Shown: in pieces, positions 36,635 through 44,613 of the stretch
Numbering within the stretch: position 1 is the stretch's first letter
Layout of the letters: each line of letters opens with the position of its first letter
Origin: Synechococcus sp. PCC 7335
GTDB lineage: Bacteria > Cyanobacteriota > Cyanobacteriia > Phormidesmidales > Phormidesmidaceae
Direction of reading: 5' to 3'
Assembly: GCF_000155595.1 (NCBI RefSeq)
Contig: NZ_DS989904.1
Coordinates: forward strand, 442,477 to 506,476
Length of the DNA: 64,000 nt
Program-made: the position numbers and the translations under genes
The notes under the pieces: generated by a model
Seen by the model: only the letters and a program-made list of their open reading frames with translations
Told to the model about the DNA's origin: nothing
Databases searched by the model: none

Positions 36635-37459
36635 CTAAAGCAACGAATCCATCAGTTCCATAACAGGCCGTGTTCTAGCAGAAACTAGCATAGAAGCAGC
36701 AGAGATTTCTTTCTCCAACAGTCCTTTGAGCGCAATCAGTTTAATACTGTTCTCTGCTAAGGTTTCGGCAACAGCTCTCGCCGCAGGCAAATAGCCAATC
36801 TCGCCCAGGTCCAACAGCGCCGAGCGTCGCAGTTGTAAATCGTCACATCGTAGCGTTTCAACCAGCTTTTCGGCATAGCTAGCTTGACCCGTGAGCTGAT
36901 ACATTGCCCTAGCGGCTGCGTTCTTAACCTGCACCATCTCGTGGGCTAAGAAAGGCTCGATAGCAGGCACAGTTTTGGCATCACCCAGCGCTCCTAGCGC
37001 TTCTAAAATAGCGTTATAGGGTTGAACCAGGTGAGGTTTTCCAGGAATTTCTACAGCCGATTCTACGCCACCGGCTAGAAGAGAAAGCAGCTTTTCCACG
37101 CTTTCAGTTGCACCAAGCGACTCTAATGACTGGGCCGCCGCTTCGCGAACGTAATAATCCGAGCAGTCTAGCGATTTTATCAAGGCGGGTACGACTGATG
37201 GGTTGCCCACTTTTCCTAATGCCCTAGCAGCGTTGCGTCGTAGTGGAAATCCGCCATCGGGCGCACGATTTTGACTATCTTCTAGCGCTTCGAGCAATAG
37301 AGAAATCACCTCGGGTTCGCCAGTTGCAAAACGACCTAGCCACCAAGCGGCATAGTAGCGATCGCCGATATCCTCTGTTTGCTTTAGGTTGGCGATCGCC
37401 TGCTCAAGCGTTATCTGCGGCGCAGCCTCATTTAGTTCTGACTCGTCAGCTACAGCCAT
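36635..37459 (-). CDS. cpcE: CpcE, phycocyanin alpha-subunit bilin lyase subunit
   Basis: HEAT-repeat lyase subunit acting as a CpcE/CpcF heterodimer on CpcA Cys84. Diagnostic segments are YYAAWWLGRFATGEPEV near residue 38, PLRRNAARALGKVGNPSVVPALI near 77 and CSDYYVREAAAQSLESLG near 102, then HEMVQVKNAAARAMYQLTG. ATG at 37459 is preferred to the GTG one codon upstream. 274 residues. A structured 235-bp spacer separates it from cpcA. Confidence 0.94.
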   Translation of the reverse strand: MAVADESELNEAAPQITLEQAIANLKQTEDIGDRYYAAWWLGRFATGEPEVISLLLEALEDSQNRAPDGGFPLRRNAARALGKVGNPSVVPALIKSLDCSDYYVREAAAQSLESLGATESVEKLLSLLAGGVESAVEIPGKPHLVQPYNAILEALGALGDAKTVPAIEPFLAHEMVQVKNAAARAMYQLTGQASYAEKLVETLRCDDLQLRRSALLDLGEIGYLPAARAVAETLAENSIKLIALKGLLEKEISAASMLVSARTRPVMELMDSLL

Positions 37460-37563
37460 CACACTTAAAAATCTTTTTCACAAACTTTCCCAAAAACTTT
37501 CTCAAGCGTCCACTTCAAAAGCTCCGCTTAACTATCTCTTTCAAATACATATACACACAGCAA

Positions 37564-37619
37564 ACCCAGAGAAACAAACAACCACTAGACGCTTCCAGTA
37601 ATCGCATATTCCTCTGGGT
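37564..37619 (-). terminator. Attenuator-like hairpin between cpcA and cpcE
   Basis: ACCCAGAG/CTCTGGGT form an 8-bp stem around a 40-nt loop that itself contains an ACTGG/CCAGT stem. There is no long T-run. A structured cpcA-cpcE gap is expected where the abundant cpcBA message is separated from the scarce lyase message. Confidence 0.5.
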
Positions 37620-37695
37620 GAAAAATTGAAGCCTAACCACCTGTCTATCAACCAAAAGTTAATGAATCAGAGGCTAGAAGCGTCAATTTAGCTAA

Positions 37696-38184
37696 TTAGC
37701 TAAGTGCGTTAATAGCGTAGCTGATGTATGTGTTTGCTTCAGTAGCTGCATCACCAGACAAACCATGGTTCGCTTTGATGTGGTTGAGCGCTTCGACATA
37801 CCAGCTAGGGGAAAGGTCAAAAGTCTTGTTGATCTCAGCAAGACCAGAAACCAAGTAGTCATCCATAGGACCCGTACCGCCAACAATCAGGCAGTAAGTG
37901 ATCATCCGGAGGTAATAGCCGATATCACGAACACATTTGTCCTTACCACGCTGATCAGCAGCGTACTGAGGACCCTGCATCTGAGTTGTGTAAGGGAACT
38001 TGTTGTAAACAGCTTGAGCCGCACCAGAGGCTAGGCTGTCAGACTTTTGGGTCAGAGCGCGTGCAGCTTCGAGGCTAGCTTTTGCCTGACCAAAGCGACC
38101 AAATGCAACTTGCATTTCAGTCGAACTGAGGAAACGACCTTGAGAATCAGCAGCGGATACTGCTTCAGTCAAAGGAGTTTTCAT
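37696..38184 (-). CDS. cpcA: Phycocyanin alpha subunit
   Basis: 162-residue globin-like light-harvesting subunit of the phycobilisome rod. Chromophore Cys84 is in [18 protein letters not shown]. Start [20 protein letters not shown] and end [13 protein letters not shown] are typical of CpcA. It has a strong ribosome site (TAGGAGATC) before the ATG. Second gene of cpcBA, 131 bp behind cpcB. Confidence 0.97.
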   Translation of the reverse strand: MKTPLTEAVSAADSQGRFLSSTEMQVAFGRFGQAKASLEAARALTQKSDSLASGAAQAVYNKFPYTTQMQGPQYAADQRGKDKCVRDIGYYLRMITYCLIVGGTGPMDDYLVSGLAEINKTFDLSPSWYVEALNHIKANHGLSGDAATEANTYISYAINALS

Positions 38185-38258
38185 CTTTAAAGATCTCCTA
38201 ATTGAGTTTTAGACGGTTTAATTGTTTAGCTTGATTGCTCGGTACGCGCTAGAGCACG

Positions 38259-38279
38259 AAGTTTTAAAGGGTAAAACTT
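38259..38279 (-). other. Hairpin in the cpcB-cpcA spacer
   Basis: AAGTTTTA/TAAAACTT perfect 8-bp stem with a 5-nt loop, next to a second possible stem (TGCTC/GAGCA). Probably a processing or stability element within the cpcBA mRNA. Confidence 0.5.
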
Positions 38280-38315
38280 TCGCAGTCCAAAACACAGACC
38301 ATCTACCAAGCAAGA

Positions 38316-38834
38316 CTATGCAACAGCAGAAGATGCACGATCGAAGTAGCCACCGAGTTCAGCAAGCAGGCTGCTGCAGTCACCGTTAGTCACATTGCTG
38401 TTGTCGCCTGCGATCGCAAGTGCAGCAGCTTTCATCTTCTCGACGCCAGTTGCAACAGAGCTACCAGGTGTGCCCAGAGCAACATAAGTCTCACGCAGAC
38501 CGTTGAGGCAACGATCGTCTAGTACGCTGGCATCGCCAGAGAACATTGCGTAAGTGACATAGCGCAAGATGATTTCCATATCGCGCAAGCAAGCAGCCAT
38601 ACGACGGGAGGTATAAGCATTACCACCAGGCTGGATTAGCTGGGGCTGCTCAGCGAACAGAGAGCGAGCGGCATTAGCAACAATGGAAGATGCATTGTTA
38701 GTGATACCGTTAACGACATCCATTCTCTTGTTGCCATCGGCAACCATCTGATCTAGCGCATCTAGCTGGGACGCACTGATGAACTCACCACGTGTGTCAG
38801 CTTGTGAAACGACCTTAGCAAAGGCATCAAACAT
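38316..38834 (-). CDS. cpcB: Phycocyanin beta subunit
   Basis: 172-residue beta subunit. Bilin sites are Cys82 ([19 protein letters not shown]) and Cys153 ([11 protein letters not shown]). Asn72, the residue methylated by CpcM in phycobilisomes, is present in QPGGNAYTS. The start [18 protein letters not shown] is diagnostic. RBS AAGGAG lies before the ATG. Cys82 should be loaded by an S/U lyase and Cys153 by CpcT, both encoded 14-15 kb away in this window. First gene of the operon. Confidence 0.97.
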   Translation of the reverse strand: MFDAFAKVVSQADTRGEFISASQLDALDQMVADGNKRMDVVNGITNNASSIVANAARSLFAEQPQLIQPGGNAYTSRRMAACLRDMEIILRYVTYAMFSGDASVLDDRCLNGLRETYVALGTPGSSVATGVEKMKAAALAIAGDNSNVTNGDCSSLLAELGGYFDRASSAVA

Positions 38835-39257
38835 AGATCCTAATTCTCCTTATATCTGGTCATGAAACGGGGTTTCTGACCGGGTTCTTGTTTTTGAAAA
38901 GCCCGTTACGTCACCATCTTCCTTCAGATGGTTTCGTTCGGGTTGAGCAATGACCTCAGGTAATATCTTAGAACTTTTGAGAGAGGATTTACACCCTTCT
39001 AAAGCGATCTAAGAGAGATAAAGACCGTCAGCAAGTTGCTGTTCCCGTAATAAAAGATTAGGACGGATACGACACGAATCTAAGAAAATTCAAGAAAGTT
39101 CATAATAGCCAAACTTATCTGAAGAGCAGGCCCAGCAAGCATTTTCATTCAAAGAACAAGAGGAACCCAGAGTGCCACTACAGCACTTTGTCTCTAATTA
39201 TTCAGTTTTTGTTACAAAAGTGCGCTTAAGCGAAAACGGACTTGATATTGAACAGCG
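38835..39257 (-). promoter_or_regulatory. Probable promoter and 5' leader region of cpcBA
   Basis: About 420 bp between pebB and cpcB with no gene. It holds an ACCATC/GATGGT hairpin near 38913-38932 and a CGGG/CCCG pair around it, both in the leader of cpcB. AT-rich stretches (near 38960-38975) could be a -10, but I cannot fix the start site. Confidence 0.5.
39183..39223 (-). other. Hairpin downstream of pebB
   Basis: GCACTTTGT and ACAAAAGTGC pair with one bulge around a 22-nt AT-rich loop, about 35 nt after the pebB stop. It contains the palindrome TTTTGT-T-ACAAAA partly overlapping the right arm. Possible terminator without T-tract, or a regulator site upstream of cpcB. Confidence 0.4.
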
Positions 39258-40004
39258 CTAGGCAGCGATGCGAGCGTCTTTTTCTAGATCAAACAAGAAA
39301 CCATGAATATAAGCTTCTGTCCACTCTGCGCCGTAGAACCGAGTGAGCATGCCTCTGGCAGGGTCTTTTTCTGCGCGATAGCGAGCGTAGCTAAGCTGAG
39401 AGGCTTTAATCTCACTTAGCCGCTTTGAATCGGTGATAGGTTCAGCCGCCTGGACAAACTTGATATACATCTTCAAGTAGTCGTTGAAGGCGTCGAATAC
39501 ATTGGTTTCTACCGTTTTAGTCTCAGCCGGGCGGGTCCATAGAAAAGCCGGAGAAAAGAACGCTTGAGCTTCTTCTGGAAAGTCTCCACCCCATGGCAAC
39601 TCAGCCTGATAGCGATGAAAAGTTTCCATCAAAGGTTGGGAGTACTTTGCCTGATAGTCTTTTGTTTGGAACAACGGCTGCATGTCAATAGCAATCAGAT
39701 GCCCTCCCGGAAGGGTGACCAAATCTGCGCCAAAAAAAGGCAAATCGTAGTTTAGCTCCGGGAAAATAACGAAATTGAGCACCTGAAGTGCCGCGCCGCC
39801 TTGCACATGAGCCGCGCGAATCTGCCTGAGCTTTGGAGCTTTGGCCCCGTAGCTAGTCGTCGTGACGATCGCTTCGCGTTTGCCCTTACCAGTGACGGCA
39901 CTTTTAGACTCGAACCCAGCAGGAATAAGGTAGGGGCTGATATCTAGGTTCTCTTCTAGTAGTGCGATCGCTTTCGCTAAGAAAGGCTCATAGATTGTGG
40001 TCAT
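39258..40004 (-). CDS. pebB: Phycoerythrobilin:ferredoxin oxidoreductase
   Basis: Ferredoxin-dependent bilin reductase converting 15,16-dihydrobiliverdin to phycoerythrobilin. 248 residues with FDBR marks: [54 protein letters not shown]. The C-terminal [28 protein letters not shown] is typical. Starts 36 bp after pebA; together they channel biliverdin to PEB. Presence of PebB proves the cell can make phycoerythrobilin. Confidence 0.95.
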   Translation of the reverse strand: MTTIYEPFLAKAIALLEENLDISPYLIPAGFESKSAVTGKGKREAIVTTTSYGAKAPKLRQIRAAHVQGGAALQVLNFVIFPELNYDLPFFGADLVTLPGGHLIAIDMQPLFQTKDYQAKYSQPLMETFHRYQAELPWGGDFPEEAQAFFSPAFLWTRPAETKTVETNVFDAFNDYLKMYIKFVQAAEPITDSKRLSEIKASQLSYARYRAEKDPARGMLTRFYGAEWTEAYIHGFLFDLEKDARIAA

Positions 40005-40039
40005 TACTTACTTTGATACTCAGCTTAATTTGGGACGAC

Positions 40040-40795
40040 TTAGCTTGCACTCACAGCGGCGATCTCAGCAGTCGTAACGCTAGCTAAAGGCACAGCATCT
40101 TCAAACAAAAAACCATATAGAAATCGCTCAGACCATTCATGGCCAAAGTAGCTGCCAAATAGCCCAGAGGCAGGGTCTCTTTCGGCGCTGTACTGGTCGT
40201 AGTCTTTTTGAGCTTTGGCAATGCGAGCCATAGCCGCACTATCGGTATCAGGCGCGGCGGCATCTAGCATTTGCCAATAGAGCTGAAGGTAGTCCTTAAA
40301 GGCTTCTAGCACCCTAGTCTTAACTGTTTGAGGGTCCGTCTTGGCAAAGAGCAAGTACTTAGAGAAATACTGGTTGGCATCGTAGAACTTCATTTCTAGG
40401 TTCTGCGACAGGTCTGGATACTTATCGTGTAGTACTCGCAAAGGTTCAATGTACTTTTGCTGATAAGCCTCGTCTTGGAACAGCGGCTGGAAGTCCATCA
40501 CGATGAGGTTCTTGATTGAGCCAAATGAGAGGAAATCGATGCCTAAAAGCGGTAAGTCGTATTGATGTCCAGGATAGATCACGCTGTTGAAGATTTGAGC
40601 GCTAGCTCCAGCATCAATGTAGGTATAGCGAACCTTGCGCAACTGCTCGCACTGATAGCACCAGCTTTGGATAGTGGCTTGATTACGACCCCTTTGGCTG
40701 ACATTGCATTCTAGGCCTGCTGGAATAGCTCTTTTAATCAGATTGAATCTTTGAGAAAGTGAACTTTCTAGATGCGCTTGAAAAGGGCGATACAT
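40040..40795 (-). CDS. pebA: 15,16-dihydrobiliverdin:ferredoxin oxidoreductase
   Basis: Reduces biliverdin IX-alpha at C15=C16 using ferredoxin, first step to phycoerythrobilin. 251 residues with FDBR marks QLRKVRYTYIDAGASAQIFNSVIYPGHQYDLPLLGIDFLSFG and IVMDFQPLFQDEAYQQKYI. The short N-terminus and the following pebB identify it as PebA rather than PcyA. A haem oxygenase is not in the window. The spacer upstream carries unusual direct repeats. Confidence 0.95.
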   Translation of the reverse strand: MYRPFQAHLESSLSQRFNLIKRAIPAGLECNVSQRGRNQATIQSWCYQCEQLRKVRYTYIDAGASAQIFNSVIYPGHQYDLPLLGIDFLSFGSIKNLIVMDFQPLFQDEAYQQKYIEPLRVLHDKYPDLSQNLEMKFYDANQYFSKYLLFAKTDPQTVKTRVLEAFKDYLQLYWQMLDAAAPDTDSAAMARIAKAQKDYDQYSAERDPASGLFGSYFGHEWSERFLYGFLFEDAVPLASVTTAEIAAVSAS

Positions 40796-40927
40796 TATCT
40801 AGCTGTGTTTTATAAAAGGACGCTATGCCCTCTCACAATACGAGATTGCAGTCGGCGGTTAGCTGATTATGAAAGACAAAGATACATTCCTTAATGAGAG
40901 AAAAGTAGCCCTTTACCTTGTTTTCCT

Positions 40928-40995
40928 CTGGCCAGTTTGGTGCTTCCCCTGGTCGGTTTGGTGCACAGTAGATGCACAGTATTCGATGCGCAGTG
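40928..40995. repeat. Direct repeats upstream of pebA
   Basis: CTGGCCAGTTTGGTGC (40928) recurs as CTGGTCGGTTTGGTGC (40949), exactly 21 bp apart. TGCACAGTA then occurs at 40962 and 40973, and a variant TGCGCAGTG at 40987. All lie 130-200 bp upstream of the pebA start. Confidence 0.75.
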
Positions 40996-41037
40996 GTGGA
41001 ACAAACAAATCAATCTAGCAGCAGAACATAGGACGAA

Positions 41038-41613
41038 TTATTCTCTCAAATGTTTTGCTGCTAGGGCAGTAACATCTTCTGGTGTGACAAATCGCTTCTC
41101 TGAGCAATAAGTCATCAGGTTGACGCCATTCATCATGCGGGCAGTACTGACCCTGACTCGAAAATCATCCGTTAGGAACCAGCAGCGTTCTTGACCTTGA
41201 TTAGTTTCATAGTCGGTGTCAATGGTGAGGACGCCGTCTTGGCCAAACCAGTAGCGGCTGACAACCGGGATAGTTTCTACGTAGCCGCGATCGCGCACCA
41301 ATCTCCCCGACAGCCCACTTTCATCGTCTGGGACATCCACGAGTACCGCTGCTGAAGAGCTAGGCGCATTCTCTGAAAGGTTAGCCTGCCAAGCGAAGCT
41401 CGCCCCACCCGTTGCTAAATTCGGATCGATCTTTTGAGACTTACAGATATCAATCACCCGCTGATCGCGAGCGGCAACGACGCCTACGATCAAATTTGAC
41501 TCACCCGATTCGTCCGCCACCACATCGAAATGATGTACTGTACGCTGCGTAAACCAAACGCCCTCACTTTTACGAAAGAACGCCATCATCGACATGGGGG
41601 GATTCAAAAGCAT
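41038..41613 (-). CDS. CpeS/CpcS-family (S/U-type) phycobiliprotein lyase
   Basis: Lipocalin-like bilin lyase of about 190 residues. Core marks: FFRKSEGVWFTQRTVHHFDVV near the N-terminus, GRLVRDRGYVETIPVVSRYWF and LTIDTDYETNQGQERCWFLTDDFRVRVSTARM. It attaches bilins to Cys82/84-type sites or acts as a partner (U) subunit. It diverges from the other three copies here, e.g. KLMNGVNLMTY-like end instead of FGG. Possible start codons at 41613, 41595 or 41589. It sits upstream of pebAB, so a PEB-specific role is plausible. Confidence 0.82.
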   Translation of the reverse strand: MLLNPPMSMMAFFRKSEGVWFTQRTVHHFDVVADESGESNLIVGVVAARDQRVIDICKSQKIDPNLATGGASFAWQANLSENAPSSSAAVLVDVPDDESGLSGRLVRDRGYVETIPVVSRYWFGQDGVLTIDTDYETNQGQERCWFLTDDFRVRVSTARMMNGVNLMTYCSEKRFVTPEDVTALAAKHLRE

Positions 41614-41707
41614 TGTTTCAAACGAGTTGATAGTTTCTAGAAAGAGTGTACTAAGTGGGGGAAAGCCTGTAATTCTATTAATTAACAGTATCCACCTTAT
41701 ATAAACG

Positions 41708-42526
41708 ATGGTTTCTCACCAAGCAGACTCGCTTAACATTGCGCCTAGGGCAAATCTTGTCAACGCTAGCCTATCGGGCTTTGACTTATCCGCTCAAGAT
41801 CTTTACAGAGCAAACCTAGCGGGCGCAGACCTATCCGGCGCAAACCTTCAAGAGACTGCCTTAGTCGGCGCCAACTTAACAGGGACTAATCTAGCAGGCG
41901 CAAACTTGCAGTCGGCTGACCTACGGGGAGCCGCTTTGCAAGGGGCAAATCTAAGAGACGCTGATCTAACCAGTGCTTATCTATATCGCAGTGATTTGCA
42001 AGGCGCGATCCTGACTAGGGCAATCTTATCGAACTCGGCGCTAAAGCTAGCGCTATACGATCGAGAGACTCAGTGGCCTGAAGGATTTCAATACAAGCGC
42101 TGTGGTGCAGTTGGACCAGGCGCTGCGCTTAATGGGGCGTATCTAAATACTGCAGATCTCAAGGATGCTGATCTGAGCGACGCTATGTTGCTAGGCGCTT
42201 ACTTAAGCGGAGCAAATCTCAGTGGCGCGAACCTATCCGGCGCTGGTTTAGCGGGTGCAAATCTACAAAAGGCTTTTTTAACAGGTGCGGACCTATCCGG
42301 TGCGAGTTTATCTGGCGCAGAACTGCAGCACTCTGACTTTCGAGCAACCAATTTGACCGATGTCGATATGACGAGCGTTGGCAGTATTGCGGGTGCAGAC
42401 TTTAGCGGTGCAGTAGGTCTTACTGAAGCAGGACGCTCAAAGCTACTTAGTCATGGTCAAGCAGAGCTAAATGAATGGAATGCCTATACTCGCAAGACGA
42501 CTTTGCAAAGCCTTCAGAAGCAATAG
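41708..42526 (+). CDS. Pentapeptide-repeat protein
   Basis: 272 residues made almost wholly of A(D/N)LXX repeats, predicted to fold as a right-handed quadrilateral beta-helix. Two repeat blocks (about residues 18-115 and 143-235) are separated by YDRETQWPEGFQYKRCGAV, a segment common in cyanobacterial members. The N-terminal first repeats are less regular. No signal peptide or membrane helix. The function is unknown. It stands alone on the plus strand between minus-strand lyase genes. Confidence 0.88.
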   Translation: MVSHQADSLNIAPRANLVNASLSGFDLSAQDLYRANLAGADLSGANLQETALVGANLTGTNLAGANLQSADLRGAALQGANLRDADLTSAYLYRSDLQGAILTRAILSNSALKLALYDRETQWPEGFQYKRCGAVGPGAALNGAYLNTADLKDADLSDAMLLGAYLSGANLSGANLSGAGLAGANLQKAFLTGADLSGASLSGAELQHSDFRATNLTDVDMTSVGSIAGADFSGAVGLTEAGRSKLLSHGQAELNEWNAYTRKTTLQSLQKQ

Positions 42527-42547
42527 GGAGCAGGTCTGCTCCCTATT
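42522..42547. terminator. Bidirectional hairpin overlapping the pentapeptide-gene stop
   Basis: AATAGGGAGCAG and CTGCTCCCTATT are perfect 12-base inverted copies separated by GT. The left arm contains the stop TAG of the plus-strand gene, and the convergent lyase gene ends 9 bp beyond. Confidence 0.7.
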
Positions 42548-42555
42548 TACCACAC

Positions 42556-43167
42556 TTAGCTTATCCGTTTTTCTAGATACTGACCGATCATCACTTCCTC
42601 ACCTGCACGGGAGATGATAGTCTGCCTCGTTCGATAGTTATCACCCACTAGCTTCAGCTCTTCTTCAAAGGACGAACCGCCATACTCAGTGCGCAAGAGC
42701 ATTGTGTAGTCATCTTTGAACCGATAGTTTGCAGTCACAGGCTTGGAAGTCGCAAAACCGCGATCGCGGTACATAATATCGTCGCGAATGCCGAAGACGG
42801 TCTCGCCAATGGAAGGCTTTTTGCTAGGGCTAATATAGGTGCTTTCCCAGGTAACCTTTACACCGCAAATCATCGGGAAGGTAAGCTCATGGCGCTCACC
42901 TAACGCAGCAAGTTCTGGATGATCGTTTTCTAGAAAGGCGATACTAATCTCACTAACGACTTCTTGAGTCTGGTCGTTAGCAAGGGTGTAGTAGCGGCGG
43001 CGCGACTGCCAGTTACCGACTGAACGCCTAAAAAAGGCGATCGCCTGCGCCTCTATCTCCGTGACTGTGCCGCCACCCTGCGTTGCCGAGACAGCCTCCA
43101 AGGCAGCTGTTTTCTCAGCGCCTGCTCCGGCATCTGCATGGGCAGACTGTTGCGTAGATATGACCAT
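42556..43167 (-). CDS. S-type phycobiliprotein lyase paralogue with N-terminal extension
   Basis: 203 residues. The first about 38 (Ala/Thr/Gln-rich) form an extension absent from the other copies. The core begins IAFFRRSVGNWQSRRRYYTL and retains VTWESTYISPSK, DRGFATSKPVTANYRF and YTMLLRTEYGGSSFEEELKLVGDNYRTRQTIIS. It belongs to the CpcS/CpeS superfamily but forms a distinct, divergent type. The usual HH motif after QSRR is replaced by YY. Which bilin site it serves is not predictable. Confidence 0.78.
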   Translation of the reverse strand: MVISTQQSAHADAGAGAEKTAALEAVSATQGGGTVTEIEAQAIAFFRRSVGNWQSRRRYYTLANDQTQEVVSEISIAFLENDHPELAALGERHELTFPMICGVKVTWESTYISPSKKPSIGETVFGIRDDIMYRDRGFATSKPVTANYRFKDDYTMLLRTEYGGSSFEEELKLVGDNYRTRQTIISRAGEEVMIGQYLEKRIS

Positions 43168-43375
43168 CGAGACTTTTCCTCAAGTTGGAACCTGCATATA
43201 CAGGCTCAATACCAAACAAAATTTTACATTTATTCATCACTAATAGAGTAGCCAATTTGACGTTAAACGCTCATTCATCCAAAGGAAGACTTCGACTGGC
43301 CAGTAATTTCGATTAGCTAGTCGTACTTATCGAGCAGATGGTAGCTCTTTAGTTGAGCAATAGATGGGCAATAGA

Positions 43376-44038
43376 TTAGTTGGGCACCAGTGCCTCTAAA
43401 GCAGCGGCAACAACTTTGTGATGCTTGTCCTGGCGTAGCTGAAGCAGGGTATCTTTCGCGGCGGGTTGAGTAAAGTGTCTAAGCGCGTTGGCAAGCGCTA
43501 AACGCGATCGCCAACTTTTGTTTTGTAGCGTCGGCAGTATTGCTTCTAGCGCCTTTTGCGACTGCGAAGTATCCGCCAGTAGTGCTAGCGCTGAAATGCC
43601 TGCTTGTGAAATCGTTTCGTCTTTATCTTCTAGAGCGATCATCGCAACTTCAAACAGCTCCTCAGGACAGTCCATCTCTGGCATGATCGCGAGAATGCTG
43701 CGACGAACTAGCCAATGATCATTTGTTTTAAACAACTCAACCAAGCAGTCAACCGAGCGCTTACCATACAGCCCTAGAGAGTTAGCAATTTCAGCTTTGA
43801 CGTTTTGGTCGGGTTCAACTGGCAGCATCGCCAGCAAAGTGGTGTAGGCTGATTCGTTGCGTTTACGCCCTAACCCCATAGCCACAAAAGATCGAACTAA
43901 AAAAGCATTGTCCTGACGCTGCTTAATTAGCAGAGGAACAGCCTCATTAGCGTCGTAGTCTCTAAGTGCAACGAGTGCACGCAACCGTAGCTGAGAATCT
44001 TCGCTAGCAAGTAGAGTTTTGATTTCAGAAATTTCCAT
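43376..44038 (-). CDS. HEAT-repeat protein of the CpcE/F-NblB superfamily
   Basis: 220 residues of HEAT repeats (LRLRALVALRDYDANEAVPLLIKQ, FLVRSFVAMGLGRKRNESAY, VKAEIANSLGLYGKRSVDCLVELFKTNDHWLVRRSILAIM, WRSRLALANALRHF). This superfamily includes bilin lyases/isomerases (CpcE/F, CpeY/Z), NblB and IaiH. I cannot assign it to one of these by eye. Monocistronic, minus strand, 338 bp upstream of the next divergent gene, which marks a divergent promoter pair. Confidence 0.8.
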   Translation of the reverse strand: MEISEIKTLLASEDSQLRLRALVALRDYDANEAVPLLIKQRQDNAFLVRSFVAMGLGRKRNESAYTTLLAMLPVEPDQNVKAEIANSLGLYGKRSVDCLVELFKTNDHWLVRRSILAIMPEMDCPEELFEVAMIALEDKDETISQAGISALALLADTSQSQKALEAILPTLQNKSWRSRLALANALRHFTQPAAKDTLLQLRQDKHHKVVAAALEALVPN

Positions 44039-44195
44039 TGAAACGCGTAGGACAATTTGATTTAGGCTATTACCAAAGAAGGCTAGAAGGAACTGCTAGG
44101 AACTGCTACATCATTGTCTGTTAATCGCGTCGCTTGTTACGCATGGACGTTACGCCTAGATATGTAGATAGCTCTATGCTGCACCCTTACACCTT

Positions 44196-44227
44196 AGTTC
44201 ACAAAAACATCAGTTCACAAAAACATC
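44196..44227. repeat. Perfect 16-bp tandem duplication upstream of the small gene
   Basis: AGTTCACAAAAACATC occurs twice in contact, ending 22 bp before the GTG start at 44250. Confidence 0.92.
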
Positions 44228-44249
44228 TTTAAAAGAGAGGTCATTTGCA

Positions 44250-44516
44250 GTGACGGAAAGCACCCCAACAAACGAACAAGCAGAAAAGTTGAAAAGCCCA
44301 TCGGCCAAAGTCCCTTCAGAACATGAGGTGGCCGAGGTAATTGCGGAGTTAGAACAGTACAAAGCTCGCTTAATCGAAGACTTTACAGCCACTGCCAAGA
44401 AAGCTAAGTTGCCGAAGTCGATGACAATGTCGCAGTTGAAAAATCATCCTGAGATTCTGAAGATTGAAGCTTCGCTAGCGCAGTTGCGTGGAGAAGCAGT
44501 AGAGTCTAATCGCTAG
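44250..44516 (+). CDS. Small hypothetical protein, 88 aa
   Basis: Not recognised. GTG start preceded by GAGAGG at about 10 nt. Charged and helical: an N-terminal Ser/Glu/Lys-rich tail, then VAEVIAELEQYKARLIEDFTATAKKAKLPKS, which could form a coiled coil, and MSQLKNHPEILKIEASLAQLRGEA. No membrane segment. It precedes the HEAT-lyase-like gene by 97 bp on the same strand, so it may be the first gene of an operon with 44614-47070. Confidence 0.72.
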   Translation: MTESTPTNEQAEKLKSPSAKVPSEHEVAEVIAELEQYKARLIEDFTATAKKAKLPKSMTMSQLKNHPEILKIEASLAQLRGEAVESNR

Positions 44517-44613
44517 CTCAAGCTGAGCTTAGTAAGTTCGCTTTTTGAAGTTCTAACAACAAAACTCTAACAACATCAGTCGTGGACTTCCGTCCAGCAT
44601 TCTTTTATCAATT

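Noticed and set aside
43376-44038. Calling the 220-aa HEAT protein NblB, CpeZ or IaiH
   Set aside because: HEAT proteins look alike by eye; I could not match a family-specific segment, so I left it unassigned.
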